Below the pieces are notes generated by a model. That model saw only the letters and a list, made by a program, of their open reading frames with translations. It had not been told where the DNA came from and did not search any database. Positions 9,125 through 17,435 of a stretch of DNA of 64,000 nucleotides are shown here, piece after piece. Each line of letters starts with the position of its first letter. Position 1 is the first letter of the stretch. Origin of the DNA: Blattabacterium sp. (Mastotermes darwiniensis) str. MADAR (GTDB lineage Bacteria > Bacteroidota > Bacteroidia > Flavobacteriales > Blattabacteriaceae); contig NC_016146.1 in the NCBI RefSeq assembly GCF_000233435.1, positions 159,701 to 223,700 on the forward strand, given 5' to 3'. The position numbers and the translations under genes are program-made.

Positions 9125-9907
9125 ATGTTAGTTAAGCGTATTATTCCCTGTTTGGATATAAAAGATGGAAAAACTGTAAAAGGAGTTAATTTTAAATATC
9201 TAAGAGAGGCAGGAGATCCAATAGAACTGGTTCGTTGGTATACCAAACAAGGAGCAGATGAATTAATATTTTTGGATATAACAGCCACAAATGAAAAACG
9301 AAAAACGTTATCTAGTTTAGTTAAAAAAATATCTCGTTATATTGATATTCCTTTTACTGTTGGTGGAGGGATAAGGGAAGAACAAGACGTTGAATCTTTG
9401 TTAAATGCAGGAGCAGATAGGATATCCATTAATACATTTGGATTTAAAAATCCAAAAATTTTAGAAATTCTTTCTAGAAGATTTGGAAGTCAATGTATTG
9501 TTTTATCTATTGATACAAAATACGAAGAAAATGAATGGAGGGTATACTTAAATGGAGGAAGGATTCCAACTAGAAAAAAAACTTTAGATTGGGCTGAAGA
9601 AGGAGCCAATAGAGGTGCAGGAGAAATATTATTAACTTCAATGAATCATGACGGTACGAAAAATGGTTTTGCTATAGATATAATTAAAAAAATTTCTGAA
9701 CGCCTTTCGATACCTGTTATTGCTTCAGGTGGGGCTGGTAAATTAGAGGATTTTTATCAAGTTTTTAAAAATGGGAAAGCAGACGCCGCTTTAGCTGCAA
9801 GTATTTTTCATTATGGAGAAATAAAAATTCCTAATTTAAAATGTTATTTAAATCATTTTAATATTCCTGTTAGAATCACAACAATAAAAGACAATGAAAT
9901 TTCTTAA
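9125..9907 (+). CDS. hisF: imidazole glycerol phosphate synthase, cyclase subunit
   Basis: TIM-barrel cyclase that uses ammonia from HisH to make imidazole glycerol phosphate and AICAR; the AICAR can enter the purine route through PurH, which is encoded in this same window. The protein has 260 residues. Family motifs are RIIPCLDIKDGKTVKG with the catalytic aspartate, FTVGGGIR, SINTFG, LLTSMNHDGTKNGF with the second catalytic aspartate, and VIASGGAG. Its 3' end overlaps hisI by 14 bases. Confidence 0.96.
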   Translation: MLVKRIIPCLDIKDGKTVKGVNFKYLREAGDPIELVRWYTKQGADELIFLDITATNEKRKTLSSLVKKISRYIDIPFTVGGGIREEQDVESLLNAGADRISINTFGFKNPKILEILSRRFGSQCIVLSIDTKYEENEWRVYLNGGRIPTRKKTLDWAEEGANRGAGEILLTSMNHDGTKNGFAIDIIKKISERLSIPVIASGGAGKLEDFYQVFKNGKADAALAASIFHYGEIKIPNLKCYLNHFNIPVRITTIKDNEIS

Positions 9908-10499
9908 TCAAGAAACAGAAATAAATTTTCAAAAAGGATTAATTCCCGTTATTGTTCAAGATTCAAAAACCAATAAAGTTTTAATGCTGGGTTATATGAA
10001 TCAAGAAGCGTATAAAAAAACTATTGAAGAAAAAAAAGTTACTTTTTATAGTAGATCCAAAAAAAGATTATGGACCAAAGGAGAAGTTAGCAAAAATTAT
10101 CTTTTAATTAAAGATGTATTGATTGATTGCGATAAAGATTCTTTACTAATTAAAGCCGAACCTAAAGGTCCTATCTGCCATAAAGGAACAGATACATGTT
10201 GGAAAGAATCCAATAGAATGAATTTTTTATTTTATTTAGAAAATCTAATTTCTAATAGAATTAATAAAAAATATAAAAATTCTTATGTTTTTCAATTATT
10301 CAAAAAAGGAATTAATAGGATATCTCAAAAATTAGGGGAAGAAGCCGTAGAAATGATCATTGAATCCAAAGATAATAACAGTGTCTCATTCCTGAATGAA
10401 TCTGCAGATCTATTATTTCATTATCTTATTCTTCTACATAGTAAAGGATTTACTATTCAAGATGTAATAAATTTTTTAGAAAAAAGACATATTAACTAA
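9894..10499 (+). CDS. hisI: bifunctional phosphoribosyl-AMP cyclohydrolase / phosphoribosyl-ATP pyrophosphatase
   Basis: HisIE fusion covering steps two and three of histidine synthesis. The cyclohydrolase domain (about residues 1-110) has the LGYMNQEAYKKT and YSRSKKRLWTKGE motifs and the metal ligands in LIDCDKDSLL and GPICHKGTDTCW. The pyrophosphatase domain (about 115-201) has KGINRISQKLGEEAVEMIIES and NESADLLFHYLIL. It overlaps hisF by 14 bases. It ends the operon and overlaps the stop of the convergent queE by four bases, which leaves no room for a terminator. Confidence 0.95.
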   Translation: MKFLNQETEINFQKGLIPVIVQDSKTNKVLMLGYMNQEAYKKTIEEKKVTFYSRSKKRLWTKGEVSKNYLLIKDVLIDCDKDSLLIKAEPKGPICHKGTDTCWKESNRMNFLFYLENLISNRINKKYKNSYVFQLFKKGINRISQKLGEEAVEMIIESKDNNSVSFLNESADLLFHYLILLHSKGFTIQDVINFLEKRHIN

Positions 10500-11107
10500 G
10501 GGATATTTAATATCTTGTGTATTTGAAGAGATATTTTCCATTTAGGATGATTTTTTATATAAGAAATTATTTTTGGGATTATTTTTATAGTCTTTTTCCA
10601 TTCAGGCTGTAAAATGAATATGCAATTGTTTTTTTTAGCATAAAGAGCTTGTTCTTCTGCGAAAAAAAAATCACTTTCATCATCAATAATTATTTTTAAC
10701 TCATTCATTTTTTTGTAATTTTCTTCTAAAGGACGTTTTTTTTTCTTAGGGGAAAGAGTAATCCAATCAATATTTTTTTCATCAATTGGATAGGATCCTG
10801 ATGTTTCAACATGAATACGATATCCCTTTTTTTTAAGTATTCTTGTTAAGGGAGATAAATCCCACATCGTAGGTTCTCCACCAGTAATAACGATTGTTTT
10901 GACTTTCTCATTATTGATATTATTAATGATTTGTGAAATTGTTAAAAAATCCTTTTTTTTTATTTTCCAACTATATTTTGTATCACACCAATCGCATTGG
11001 ATATTACATCCTCCAAAACGAATAAAATATGCAGCGATTCCAAAATAATGACCTTCTCCTTGTAGAGAATAAAAAGTCTCTTTTATAGGAAAGGATATAC
11101 TTTTCAT
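10496..11107 (-). CDS. queE: 7-carboxy-7-deazaguanine synthase (radical SAM)
   Basis: Radical SAM enzyme that forms 7-carboxy-7-deazaguanine, a precursor of preQ0 and queuosine in tRNA. The protein has 203 residues, typical of the family. Near the N-terminus are TFYSLQGEG and FGGCNIQCDWCDTKYSW, whose three cysteines form the CxxxCxxC iron-sulfur site. VITGGEPT and HVETSGSYPI follow. It shares a four-base overlap with folD upstream, so it is the last gene of rsmA-folD-queE. No other queuosine gene is in the window. Confidence 0.93.
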   Translation of the reverse strand: MKSISFPIKETFYSLQGEGHYFGIAAYFIRFGGCNIQCDWCDTKYSWKIKKKDFLTISQIINNINNEKVKTIVITGGEPTMWDLSPLTRILKKKGYRIHVETSGSYPIDEKNIDWITLSPKKKKRPLEENYKKMNELKIIIDDESDFFFAEEQALYAKKNNCIFILQPEWKKTIKIIPKIISYIKNHPKWKISLQIHKILNIP

Positions 11108-11988
11108 TTAGAACTTCTATTTCTATTTAGTGCAGCCCTTAAAGTGTTTTTTATAAGCATAATTATAGTCATAGGACCTACTCCACCTGGAACAGGTGTA
11201 AGATAAGATGCTTTTCCATAAACACTATGAAAATCGACGTCCCCTTTCAAAAATAAATTTTTTCCATTTTTTATTCTGTTAATGCCTACATCTATAATTA
11301 CAGCTCCTTTTTTAATCATTTTTCCGGTTAAAAAACCTGGAATTCCAACAGAAATTATAATTATATCGGCTCTTTTTGTATAATATTTTATATTTGGAGT
11401 ATGGCTATGAGTAAGTGTTACAGTGCTGTTTCCAATATTTTTTTTTCTACTCATCAAAATGCTAATTGGTCTTCCTACAATACGACTTCTTCCAATAACT
11501 ACCGTATATTTTCCAGATATTTGGATCTTATATTTTTCTAAAAGAGTTAATATTCCTAATGCAGTCGCAGGAAAAAAAGCATTCATATTTAAAGACATCT
11601 TTCCGAAATTTTCTGGATGAAATCCATCTACATCTTTTTTTGGATTAATAGACAAAATAATTTTATCCGTATTGATATGCTTTTGAAGAGGTAATTGAAC
11701 AATAAAACCGTCTATTAATGGATTTTGATTCATTTTTTGAATTTCTTTTATCAATTCATTTTCTGAACTTTCTACAGGTAAATGAATTAAAGAAGATTGT
11801 ATTCCAATGTTTTTGCATTCTTGTATTTTTCTATTGACATAGAGGATACTGGAACTATTGTTCCCTAATAAAATAATTCCAAGATGAGGAATAGGTTTTT
11901 TTTTATTGCGTATTTTTTTTTCTATTTCCTTAGAAATTTCTTTTCTTATTTCTATAGCTAATTTTTTCCCATTTAATAATTTAGTCAT
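11104..11988 (-). CDS. folD: methylenetetrahydrofolate dehydrogenase / methenyltetrahydrofolate cyclohydrolase
   Basis: Bifunctional enzyme interconverting 5,10-methylene-, methenyl- and 10-formyl-tetrahydrofolate. It supplies 10-formyl-THF to the purine enzymes PurN and PurH of this window. The protein has 294 residues. Signatures seen are YVNRKIQECKNIGI with the catalytic lysine, DGFIVQLPLQKHI, PKKDVDGFHPENFG, VIGRSRIVGRPISILM, and the C-terminal YLTPVPGGVGPMTI. It overlaps rsmA and queE by four bases at either end (ATGA-type junctions), which suggests a translationally coupled operon. Confidence 0.96.
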   Translation of the reverse strand: MTKLLNGKKLAIEIRKEISKEIEKKIRNKKKPIPHLGIILLGNNSSSILYVNRKIQECKNIGIQSSLIHLPVESSENELIKEIQKMNQNPLIDGFIVQLPLQKHINTDKIILSINPKKDVDGFHPENFGKMSLNMNAFFPATALGILTLLEKYKIQISGKYTVVIGRSRIVGRPISILMSRKKNIGNSTVTLTHSHTPNIKYYTKRADIIIISVGIPGFLTGKMIKKGAVIIDVGINRIKNGKNLFLKGDVDFHSVYGKASYLTPVPGGVGPMTIIMLIKNTLRAALNRNRSSK

Positions 11989-12764
11989 TTTATAATTTCT
12001 ATTTCTTTTGCCAATTGAAGGAATTCTTTCACCGATAATTGTTCTGCTCTTTTATTTAAAAATGGAATATTATAAAAATTTTCACCTTTTTTGAAAGGTT
12101 TTAGTGAATTTTTCAATATTTTTCTTCTTTGACCGAAAGCCATTTTTACACATTGAAATAAAATATCTTTACTACACAAAGTTTTTACTTCTTTTCTTTT
12201 TAAGGATATCACGGCCGATTTTACGTTTGAAATAGGATAAAAAACATGTTTTTTAACAGTAAAAAGGTATTTTACATCATAAAATGTTTGTATCAGTACA
12301 GATAGAATTCCATAGTTTTTTTCCCCTTTATGAGATATTATACGTTCTACCACTTCTTTTTGAAACATTCCAATACATTCTGGTATATATTGATTATACT
12401 TTAATATATGAAATAATATTTTAGAAGAAATGCTATAAGGAAAATTTCCAATTAAAGCAAAATTTTGAAGTTTTATTTCTTCTGGATTCCATTTTAAAAA
12501 ATCTTTATGGATAATATTTTTATTAGAAATAGATAATTTTTTTTTTAAACTAAAAATTAGTTTATCATCAATTTCTATTAAAAAAACTTTATTTTTATTA
12601 CATGGAGCAGTTAATAAATAACGAGTTAATATACCTAAACCTGGCCCTAACTCTACTACTGTATTATAATTCTTAAAAGAAAGATTTTTTACAATTTTTT
12701 TAGCTATATTTTTATCCTTTAAAAAATATTGATCAAATTTTTTTTTCAAAAAAAATTGCTTCAT
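11985..12764 (-). CDS. rsmA: 16S rRNA (adenine(1518)-N6/adenine(1519)-N6)-dimethyltransferase
   Basis: KsgA family enzyme that dimethylates two adjacent adenines in helix 45 of 16S rRNA late in small-subunit assembly. The protein has 259 residues. Visible are the N-terminal FDQYFLKDKNIAKKIV, the SAM-binding VVELGPGLGILTRYLL, and the catalytic NFPYSISSKILF (an NFPY motif) at about residue 115. FGQRRKILKNSLK lies near the C-terminus. It is the first gene of rsmA-folD-queE and faces serS across a 40-base divergent gap. Confidence 0.94.
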   Translation of the reverse strand: MKQFFLKKKFDQYFLKDKNIAKKIVKNLSFKNYNTVVELGPGLGILTRYLLTAPCNKNKVFLIEIDDKLIFSLKKKLSISNKNIIHKDFLKWNPEEIKLQNFALIGNFPYSISSKILFHILKYNQYIPECIGMFQKEVVERIISHKGEKNYGILSVLIQTFYDVKYLFTVKKHVFYPISNVKSAVISLKRKEVKTLCSKDILFQCVKMAFGQRRKILKNSLKPFKKGENFYNIPFLNKRAEQLSVKEFLQLAKEIEIIK

Positions 12765-12804
12765 CTCGCAAAGATAGGAAATATATTATTTGTATCTTAA
12801 TATT

Positions 12805-14073
12805 ATGCTTCAAGTATCTTTTATACGGAATAACAGAGAAAAAGTTTTATCAGGTTTAAAAAAAAGGAACTTTCATAAAGTTAACTTAATCGATGAAATA
12901 TTAACTTTAGATAAAAAAAAAAAGAAAATACAAACTATTCTGAATAAAATTTCGGAAATAGAGAATACAATATCTAAAAGAATAAGTTGTATTATCAATC
13001 TAGAAAATAACAATATAAAATTAAATTCGTTAAAAGAAGAATCTCTTTCTCTAAAAAATAAAAAAAAAGATCTTAATATTCAATTAAAAAAAATTATTCA
13101 AAGTTTAGAAGAAAAACTGGATCAAATTCCTAATATTCCTGATGAAAAAGTAAAAAAAAATATCGAGGATAACGATTTTATTTTTCAAGATTGTCATATT
13201 CCATCATTAATGGAAGGTTCTCTTACTCATTGGGAATTGGCAAAAAAGTTTCATTTATTCGACTTATATTTAGGAGCAAAAATATGTGGATCTGGATTTT
13301 CCGTTTATATTGGGAAAGGAGCTAAATTACAAAGAAGTTTGATTCAATATTTTTTAGATCAGAATATACGTGCTGCATATACAGAATACAGTTTTCCTTA
13401 TCTTATCAATGAAAAATCTGGATACTCCACAGGACAAATTCCTGATAAAGAAGGGCAAATGTATCTAATAGAGAAAGATAATTTTTATCTTATTCCAACT
13501 GGAGAAATTCCTCTGATTAATTATTATAGAGACAATATATTAAAATATAAAGATTTACCTATAAAAGCAACAACTTATACTTCTTGCTTTAGAAGGGAAG
13601 CAGGATCTTATGGTTCTAAAGTAAGAGGTTTAAATAGGTTACATCAATTTGAAAAAGTAGAGATCATTCAAATTACTACCCCTGATTCTTCTTCTTATTA
13701 TTTAGAGGAAATGATTCTACATATTAAGAATATTTTAAAATCCTTAGAATTACCGTTTCGTGTTCTTCGTATAATTGGAAAAAATCTAGGATTTTCTTCT
13801 TCCATTACTTATGATTTTGAAGTTTATTCTATGGCACAAAAAAAATGGTTAGAAGTAAGTTCTTTATCTAATTGTACTAATTTTCAATCAGTTAGATCAA
13901 ATATACGGTATAGAACCATAACAGGAAAAATAGAATTTTGTCATACGCTTAATGGTAGCGCTTTAGCTTTACCACGTATTATGGCCGCTTTATTGGAAAA
14001 TAATCAAACTATAAATCAAATTAATATTCCTAAAGTTTTAATTCCTTATACAGGATTTGATAATATTAAATAA
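12805..14073 (+). CDS. serS: seryl-tRNA synthetase
   Basis: Class II synthetase that charges tRNA-Ser. From the ATG at 12805 it has 422 residues; an in-frame TTG at 12790 is a less likely start because flavobacterial SerRS begins with MLQV. The N-terminal coiled-coil tRNA-binding arm (about 30-105) is lysine-rich and contains an 11-A run at 12913-12923. The class II core follows, with TGEIPLINYYRD, the motif 2 region TSCFRREAGSYGSKVRGLNRLHQF split by its loop, and motif 3 NGSALALPRIMAALLENNQ. Confidence 0.95.
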   Translation: MLQVSFIRNNREKVLSGLKKRNFHKVNLIDEILTLDKKKKKIQTILNKISEIENTISKRISCIINLENNNIKLNSLKEESLSLKNKKKDLNIQLKKIIQSLEEKLDQIPNIPDEKVKKNIEDNDFIFQDCHIPSLMEGSLTHWELAKKFHLFDLYLGAKICGSGFSVYIGKGAKLQRSLIQYFLDQNIRAAYTEYSFPYLINEKSGYSTGQIPDKEGQMYLIEKDNFYLIPTGEIPLINYYRDNILKYKDLPIKATTYTSCFRREAGSYGSKVRGLNRLHQFEKVEIIQITTPDSSSYYLEEMILHIKNILKSLELPFRVLRIIGKNLGFSSSITYDFEVYSMAQKKWLEVSSLSNCTNFQSVRSNIRYRTITGKIEFCHTLNGSALALPRIMAALLENNQTINQINIPKVLIPYTGFDNIK

Positions 14074-14083
14074 AAAAGTTTTT

Positions 14084-15043
14084 ATGAAAGTGACGGATCA
14101 TATAGCTAAAGCAAAAAAAAGTTTATTTTCTTTTGAAATATTACCTCCTTTAAGAGGACATGATATAAAAGATATTTTTTCTACTTTAGATCCTTTAATG
14201 GAATTTAATCCTCCTTTTATTGATGTCACGTATCATCGTGAAGAATTTTTTTATGTAGAGAAAGAAAATGGACTCTTACAAAGAAGGATTATTTCACGAC
14301 GTCCAGGAACTGTAGGAATCTGTGCAGCTATTATGAATAAATATGGGATAGATGCTGTTCCACATCTTATTTGTGGTGGTTTTAATAAACAGATGACGGA
14401 AAATGCTTTAATAGATCTAAATTTTTTAGGGATAAATAATGTTTTAGTTCTTAGAGGAGATCCACTTAAATCAGAAAAGAGTTTTTTTGCAAAAAAAGAC
14501 GGACACAAATATGCAGTGGAATTAGTAGAACAAGTTCAAAATTTGAACATAGGAAAGTATCTTGATAAAACTTTTGAAAGAAAAGACTCTCCATTATTTG
14601 ATTTTTGTATTGGTATAGCTGGATATCCGGAAAAACATTTAGAAGCTCCAAATATGGAAAGCGATTTATTCTTTTTGAAGAAAAAGGTTGAAGCTGGAGC
14701 AAACTATATTGTTACTCAAATGTTTTTCGACAATAAAAAATACTTTTCTTTTGTAAAAAAATGTAGATCAAAAGGTATTTTTGTACCTATAATACCTGGA
14801 ATAAAACCTATTTCTTCTAAAAGACAGTTGAATAGTCTTCCTTCTCGTTTCTCTTTAAATATTCCTAATGAATTAGTGAAAGAAATTGAAAAAGCTAAGG
14901 ATAAAAAAATAATTTCTCATATCGGAATAGAATGGGCTATACAGCAATCTAAGGAGTTAAAAAATTCTGGAGTGGAAGTAATCCATTATTACACTATGGA
15001 CAAACCAGAAAATATTTATAAAATAGTTCAAGCCGTTTATTAA
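14084..15043 (+). CDS. metF: methylenetetrahydrofolate reductase
   Basis: FAD-dependent TIM-barrel enzyme that reduces 5,10-methylene-THF to 5-methyl-THF for methionine formation. The start is ATG at 14084 (319 residues); an upstream in-frame TTG at 14057 would overlap serS and adds residues unlike the family. The catalytic glutamate is in FSFEILPPLRG near the N-terminus. DVTYHRE, LVLRGDPL, GIAGYPEKHLEAPN and ANYIVTQMFFDN are typical. It lies ten bases after serS. Its stop overlaps the convergent pdhB stop by four bases. Confidence 0.94.
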   Translation: MKVTDHIAKAKKSLFSFEILPPLRGHDIKDIFSTLDPLMEFNPPFIDVTYHREEFFYVEKENGLLQRRIISRRPGTVGICAAIMNKYGIDAVPHLICGGFNKQMTENALIDLNFLGINNVLVLRGDPLKSEKSFFAKKDGHKYAVELVEQVQNLNIGKYLDKTFERKDSPLFDFCIGIAGYPEKHLEAPNMESDLFFLKKKVEAGANYIVTQMFFDNKKYFSFVKKCRSKGIFVPIIPGIKPISSKRQLNSLPSRFSLNIPNELVKEIEKAKDKKIISHIGIEWAIQQSKELKNSGVEVIHYYTMDKPENIYKIVQAVY

Positions 15044-16020
15044 ATTATATAAAGAGTTTCTCTGATGGATTTTATTACTTTTTCTTCATTAGGTAACCAG
15101 GATTCAATCAAGTTAGAAGCATAAGGGGCTGGAGTATCCAATAAAGTAATTCTATTGATAGGGGCATCAAGATAATCAAATGCTTTTTTTTGTACAATAT
15201 ACGAAACTTCAGAAGCTATTGAAGAAAAAGGCCATGATTCCTCTAATATTACCAAACGATTGGTCTTTCTTACAGAAGAAAGTATGGATTCGTAATCCAA
15301 TGGACGAATAGTGCGAATATCTATTACTTCTACGCTAATGTTTTCTTTATCTAATTTTTTTGCTATCCTTAAAGCAAGTTTCATAATTTTACCAAAAGAA
15401 ACCAAACTAATATCCGTCCCTTTTTTTTTTATATCCGCTTTTCCAATGGGAATAATATATTCCTCTTTTGGAATCATCATCTTATCCCCATACATTTGTT
15501 CAGATTCCATAAAGATTACGGGATTATTATCTCGTATAGCAGATTTTAACAAACCTTTAGCATCATATGGATTACATGGAATTATGACTTTTAATCCAGG
15601 ACAACTAGCATACCAACTTTCAAAAGATTGAGAGTGGGTTGCTCCTAATTGTCCAGAAAATCCAGTAGGACCTCGAAAAACAATAGGAATGTCCCATTGT
15701 CCTCCACTCATATAACGTATTTTTGCAGCATTATTGATAATTTGATCCATTGCTAATAAAGAAAAATTAAATGTCATAAATTCAATAATAGGTCGACAAC
15801 CGTTCATAGCAGACCCTACACCTATACCTGAAAAACCAAGTTCTGATATTGGGGTGTCAATGACTCTCTTTGGTCCAAATTCTTCTAACATACCTTTAGA
15901 AGCTTTGTAAGCTCCATTATATTGAGCTACTTCTTCTCCCATAAGATATACGGTTTTATCTCTTCTCATTTCTTCACTCATAGCTTCCGCTATAACTTCA
16001 CGAAAAGTTATTTCTTTCAT
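15040..16020 (-). CDS. pdhB: pyruvate dehydrogenase E1 component, beta subunit
   Basis: Transketolase-like beta subunit of the thiamine-dependent E1 of pyruvate dehydrogenase, making acetyl-CoA with E2 and E3. The protein has 326 residues. Family features are the N-terminal TFREVIAEAMSEEM, YLMGEEVAQYNGAYK, IDTPISELGFSGIGVGSA, and FRGPTGFSGQLGATHSQ with the catalytic histidine; the C-terminal transketolase domain starts at about residue 190. The alpha subunit is not in the window. The start codon lies only ten bases after the T-tract of a strong terminator, so its promoter is unclear. Confidence 0.92.
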   Translation of the reverse strand: MKEITFREVIAEAMSEEMRRDKTVYLMGEEVAQYNGAYKASKGMLEEFGPKRVIDTPISELGFSGIGVGSAMNGCRPIIEFMTFNFSLLAMDQIINNAAKIRYMSGGQWDIPIVFRGPTGFSGQLGATHSQSFESWYASCPGLKVIIPCNPYDAKGLLKSAIRDNNPVIFMESEQMYGDKMMIPKEEYIIPIGKADIKKKGTDISLVSFGKIMKLALRIAKKLDKENISVEVIDIRTIRPLDYESILSSVRKTNRLVILEESWPFSSIASEVSYIVQKKAFDYLDAPINRITLLDTPAPYASNLIESWLPNEEKVIKSIRETLYII

Positions 16021-16029
16021 GATCGGATC

Positions 16030-16073
16030 AAAAAAAAAAAAACAACGGAAAAGTGAATCACTTTCCCGTTGTT
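16030..16073 (-). terminator. strong intrinsic terminator of the lipoprotein gene
   Basis: On the minus strand a 15-base-pair stem (arms 16059-16073 and 16041-16055, one mismatch, three-base loop at 16056-16058) is followed by 13 T (16042-16030). It begins nine bases after the lipoprotein stop. It is the clearest intrinsic terminator in the window. Its T-tract ends ten bases before the pdhB start codon on the same strand. Confidence 0.9.
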
Positions 16074-16081
16074 TGGAATAA

Positions 16082-16681
16082 TTAATTATTTGTTTTTGTT
16101 GTTTGTTCGTTATTGTTGTTAGTAGATTTATTTTTTTGTAATTCTTCCTGCATTTTTTGAAGAGCTAGTTTTTCATTTTTAGCCTCTGTTATAGAATCAA
16201 TTAATTTATTCAAAAAAATATTCTTTTCTTTAATAATTTTTAATTTTTCTTTGCCATATTTTTTATGATCTTCAAATTCTTTTTGAGCTTTAAATTGTTC
16301 TGCAGATCCGTAAGGTTTAGATTTCATTACCATTCTTCTTCTCTTTACTTCATCCATAATTTTTTTCTGAGCACTGACTAGATCATAATATTCATTGTAA
16401 TGGACTTCGCTTTCTTTCTCTAATCTTTCTATTCTTTCTCCTATTTCCTTTATTCTTTTAGATAAATATTCAGGACTAATATCCGCAGGAATTGGAGGAT
16501 TGAAAACGGGAGGATTAGAAGGTTTATCTGAAGGATTAGAACTAGCAAAAGAAGTATCTGTATTCGTTGTCGTAGGATCATTAGAAGAAAAAGTGAGTGC
16601 ATCATCATTACAGGATACAAAAAGAATTCCTAACGATAAACAAATAGTTGGAATTATAAATCTCATGGTAGAAACATTCAT
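16082..16681 (-). CDS. orphan lipoprotein with a proline/serine/threonine linker and a coiled coil
   Basis: I do not recognise a family. The 199-residue protein begins with a signal peptide whose hydrophobic core (about residues 8-22) ends at Cys24 in the context FVSC, a plausible lipobox. The residues after the cysteine are N-D-D, which resembles the acidic signal that sends lipoproteins to the cell surface in Bacteroidetes. Then come a Ser/Thr/Asn/Pro-rich linker (about 30-70), a charged, probably coiled-coil region (about 72-180), and an Asn/Thr-rich tail. Met6 is an alternative start. It stands alone, with its own gap upstream and a strong terminator downstream, which suggests a separately and perhaps highly expressed product. 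Confidence 0.8.
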   Translation of the reverse strand: MNVSTMRFIIPTICLSLGILFVSCNDDALTFSSNDPTTTNTDTSFASSNPSDKPSNPPVFNPPIPADISPEYLSKRIKEIGERIERLEKESEVHYNEYYDLVSAQKKIMDEVKRRRMVMKSKPYGSAEQFKAQKEFEDHKKYGKEKLKIIKEKNIFLNKLIDSITEAKNEKLALQKMQEELQKNKSTNNNNEQTTKTNN

Positions 16682-16792
16682 AATAAAAATTGTATTTTAA
16701 ATTACAGTTACATTACATAATATAAAGAATTATTGAATATGACAACAATTTTTTTATAAAAATTTCTATATAATAATAATCCATAAATTTAT

Positions 16793-16800
16793 TATATTTG
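16793..16800 (+). promoter_or_regulatory. candidate -7 box for the DUF151 gene
   Basis: TATATTTG, an exact TAnnTTTG match, stands 26 bases before the start codon. It is in the 145-base divergent gap (16682-16826), the longest gap in the window. The remainder of that gap is AT-rich and must also hold the promoter of the lipoprotein gene; I see no other defined element in it. Confidence 0.4.
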
Positions 16801-16826
16801 ATGATAATCATTATTTCCTAATTGCT

Positions 16827-17435
16827 ATGGAACAACTCATCAGATTAGCTATACGTGGAATATCCTTAAGTCAAATACAATCTGGGATATATGTTTTATT
16901 ACTGGAAGAAGAATCTGGAAGAATAAAACTTCCTATTATTATAGAAAGTTTACAAGCTCAATCTATTGCTTCCGCCATAAGCAAAAGAGATCCATCCAGA
17001 TCTTTTACACATGATTTATTTCTAACTTTTGCAAAAGTGGTTCATATTAGGTTAAAATCAGTTGTTATATATAAATTGGTTAATGGAATATTTTTTTCCT
17101 ATATTCTTTTTGAAGGAGAAAACAAAGAACATAAAATAGATTCAAAAACTTCCGATGCAGTTGCTTTAGCTGTACGATTTCAAGCTCCTATTTATACTAC
17201 AAAAGAAATTTTTGATAAGGCTGGAATTTATTTCGAAAATGGAGTTCCCAAAGAAAATGAAAATTCTGAAGTAGGAATAGAATCTCGTTCCAATTTTTTG
17301 AAGGAAAAAAGTCAAAAGGACTTAGAAAAGATGACAGAAAAAGATCTTAATGCTTTATTGAATCATGCAGTAGTAAATGAATGTTATGAACTTGCAGCAA
17401 AGATAAAAAAAGAACTGGATAGAAGAGAAGAATAA
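16827..17435 (+). CDS. bifunctional nuclease (DUF151) family protein with a C-terminal UVR-like motif
   Basis: The first 130 residues match the BFN/DUF151 family, for which DNase and RNase activity has been reported in other organisms. Typical are GIYVLLLEEESGRIKLPIII, ESLQAQSIASAI, and SKTSDAVALAVRFQAPIYTT. The tail (about residues 160-202) has the pattern EKMTEKDLNALLNHAVVNECY followed by AAKIKKELDRR, a UvrB/UvrC-like helical motif found in the Bacteroidetes version. The protein has 202 residues. Its cellular role is not established. Its stop directly abuts the stop of the convergent folA. Confidence 0.8.
   Translation: MEQLIRLAIRGISLSQIQSGIYVLLLEEESGRIKLPIIIESLQAQSIASAISKRDPSRSFTHDLFLTFAKVVHIRLKSVVIYKLVNGIFFSYILFEGENKEHKIDSKTSDAVALAVRFQAPIYTTKEIFDKAGIYFENGVPKENENSEVGIESRSNFLKEKSQKDLEKMTEKDLNALLNHAVVNECYELAAKIKKELDRREE

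Noticed and set aside
15311-15631. A 106-codon open frame antisense to pdhB
   Set aside because: It overlaps conserved pdhB sequence entirely, and hydrophobic runs there come from reading the complement of charged codons.
16500-16700. A 66-codon open frame antisense to the lipoprotein gene and its upstream gap
   Set aside because: No motif or promoter placement supports it, and the minus-strand frame has a proper signal peptide and terminator.
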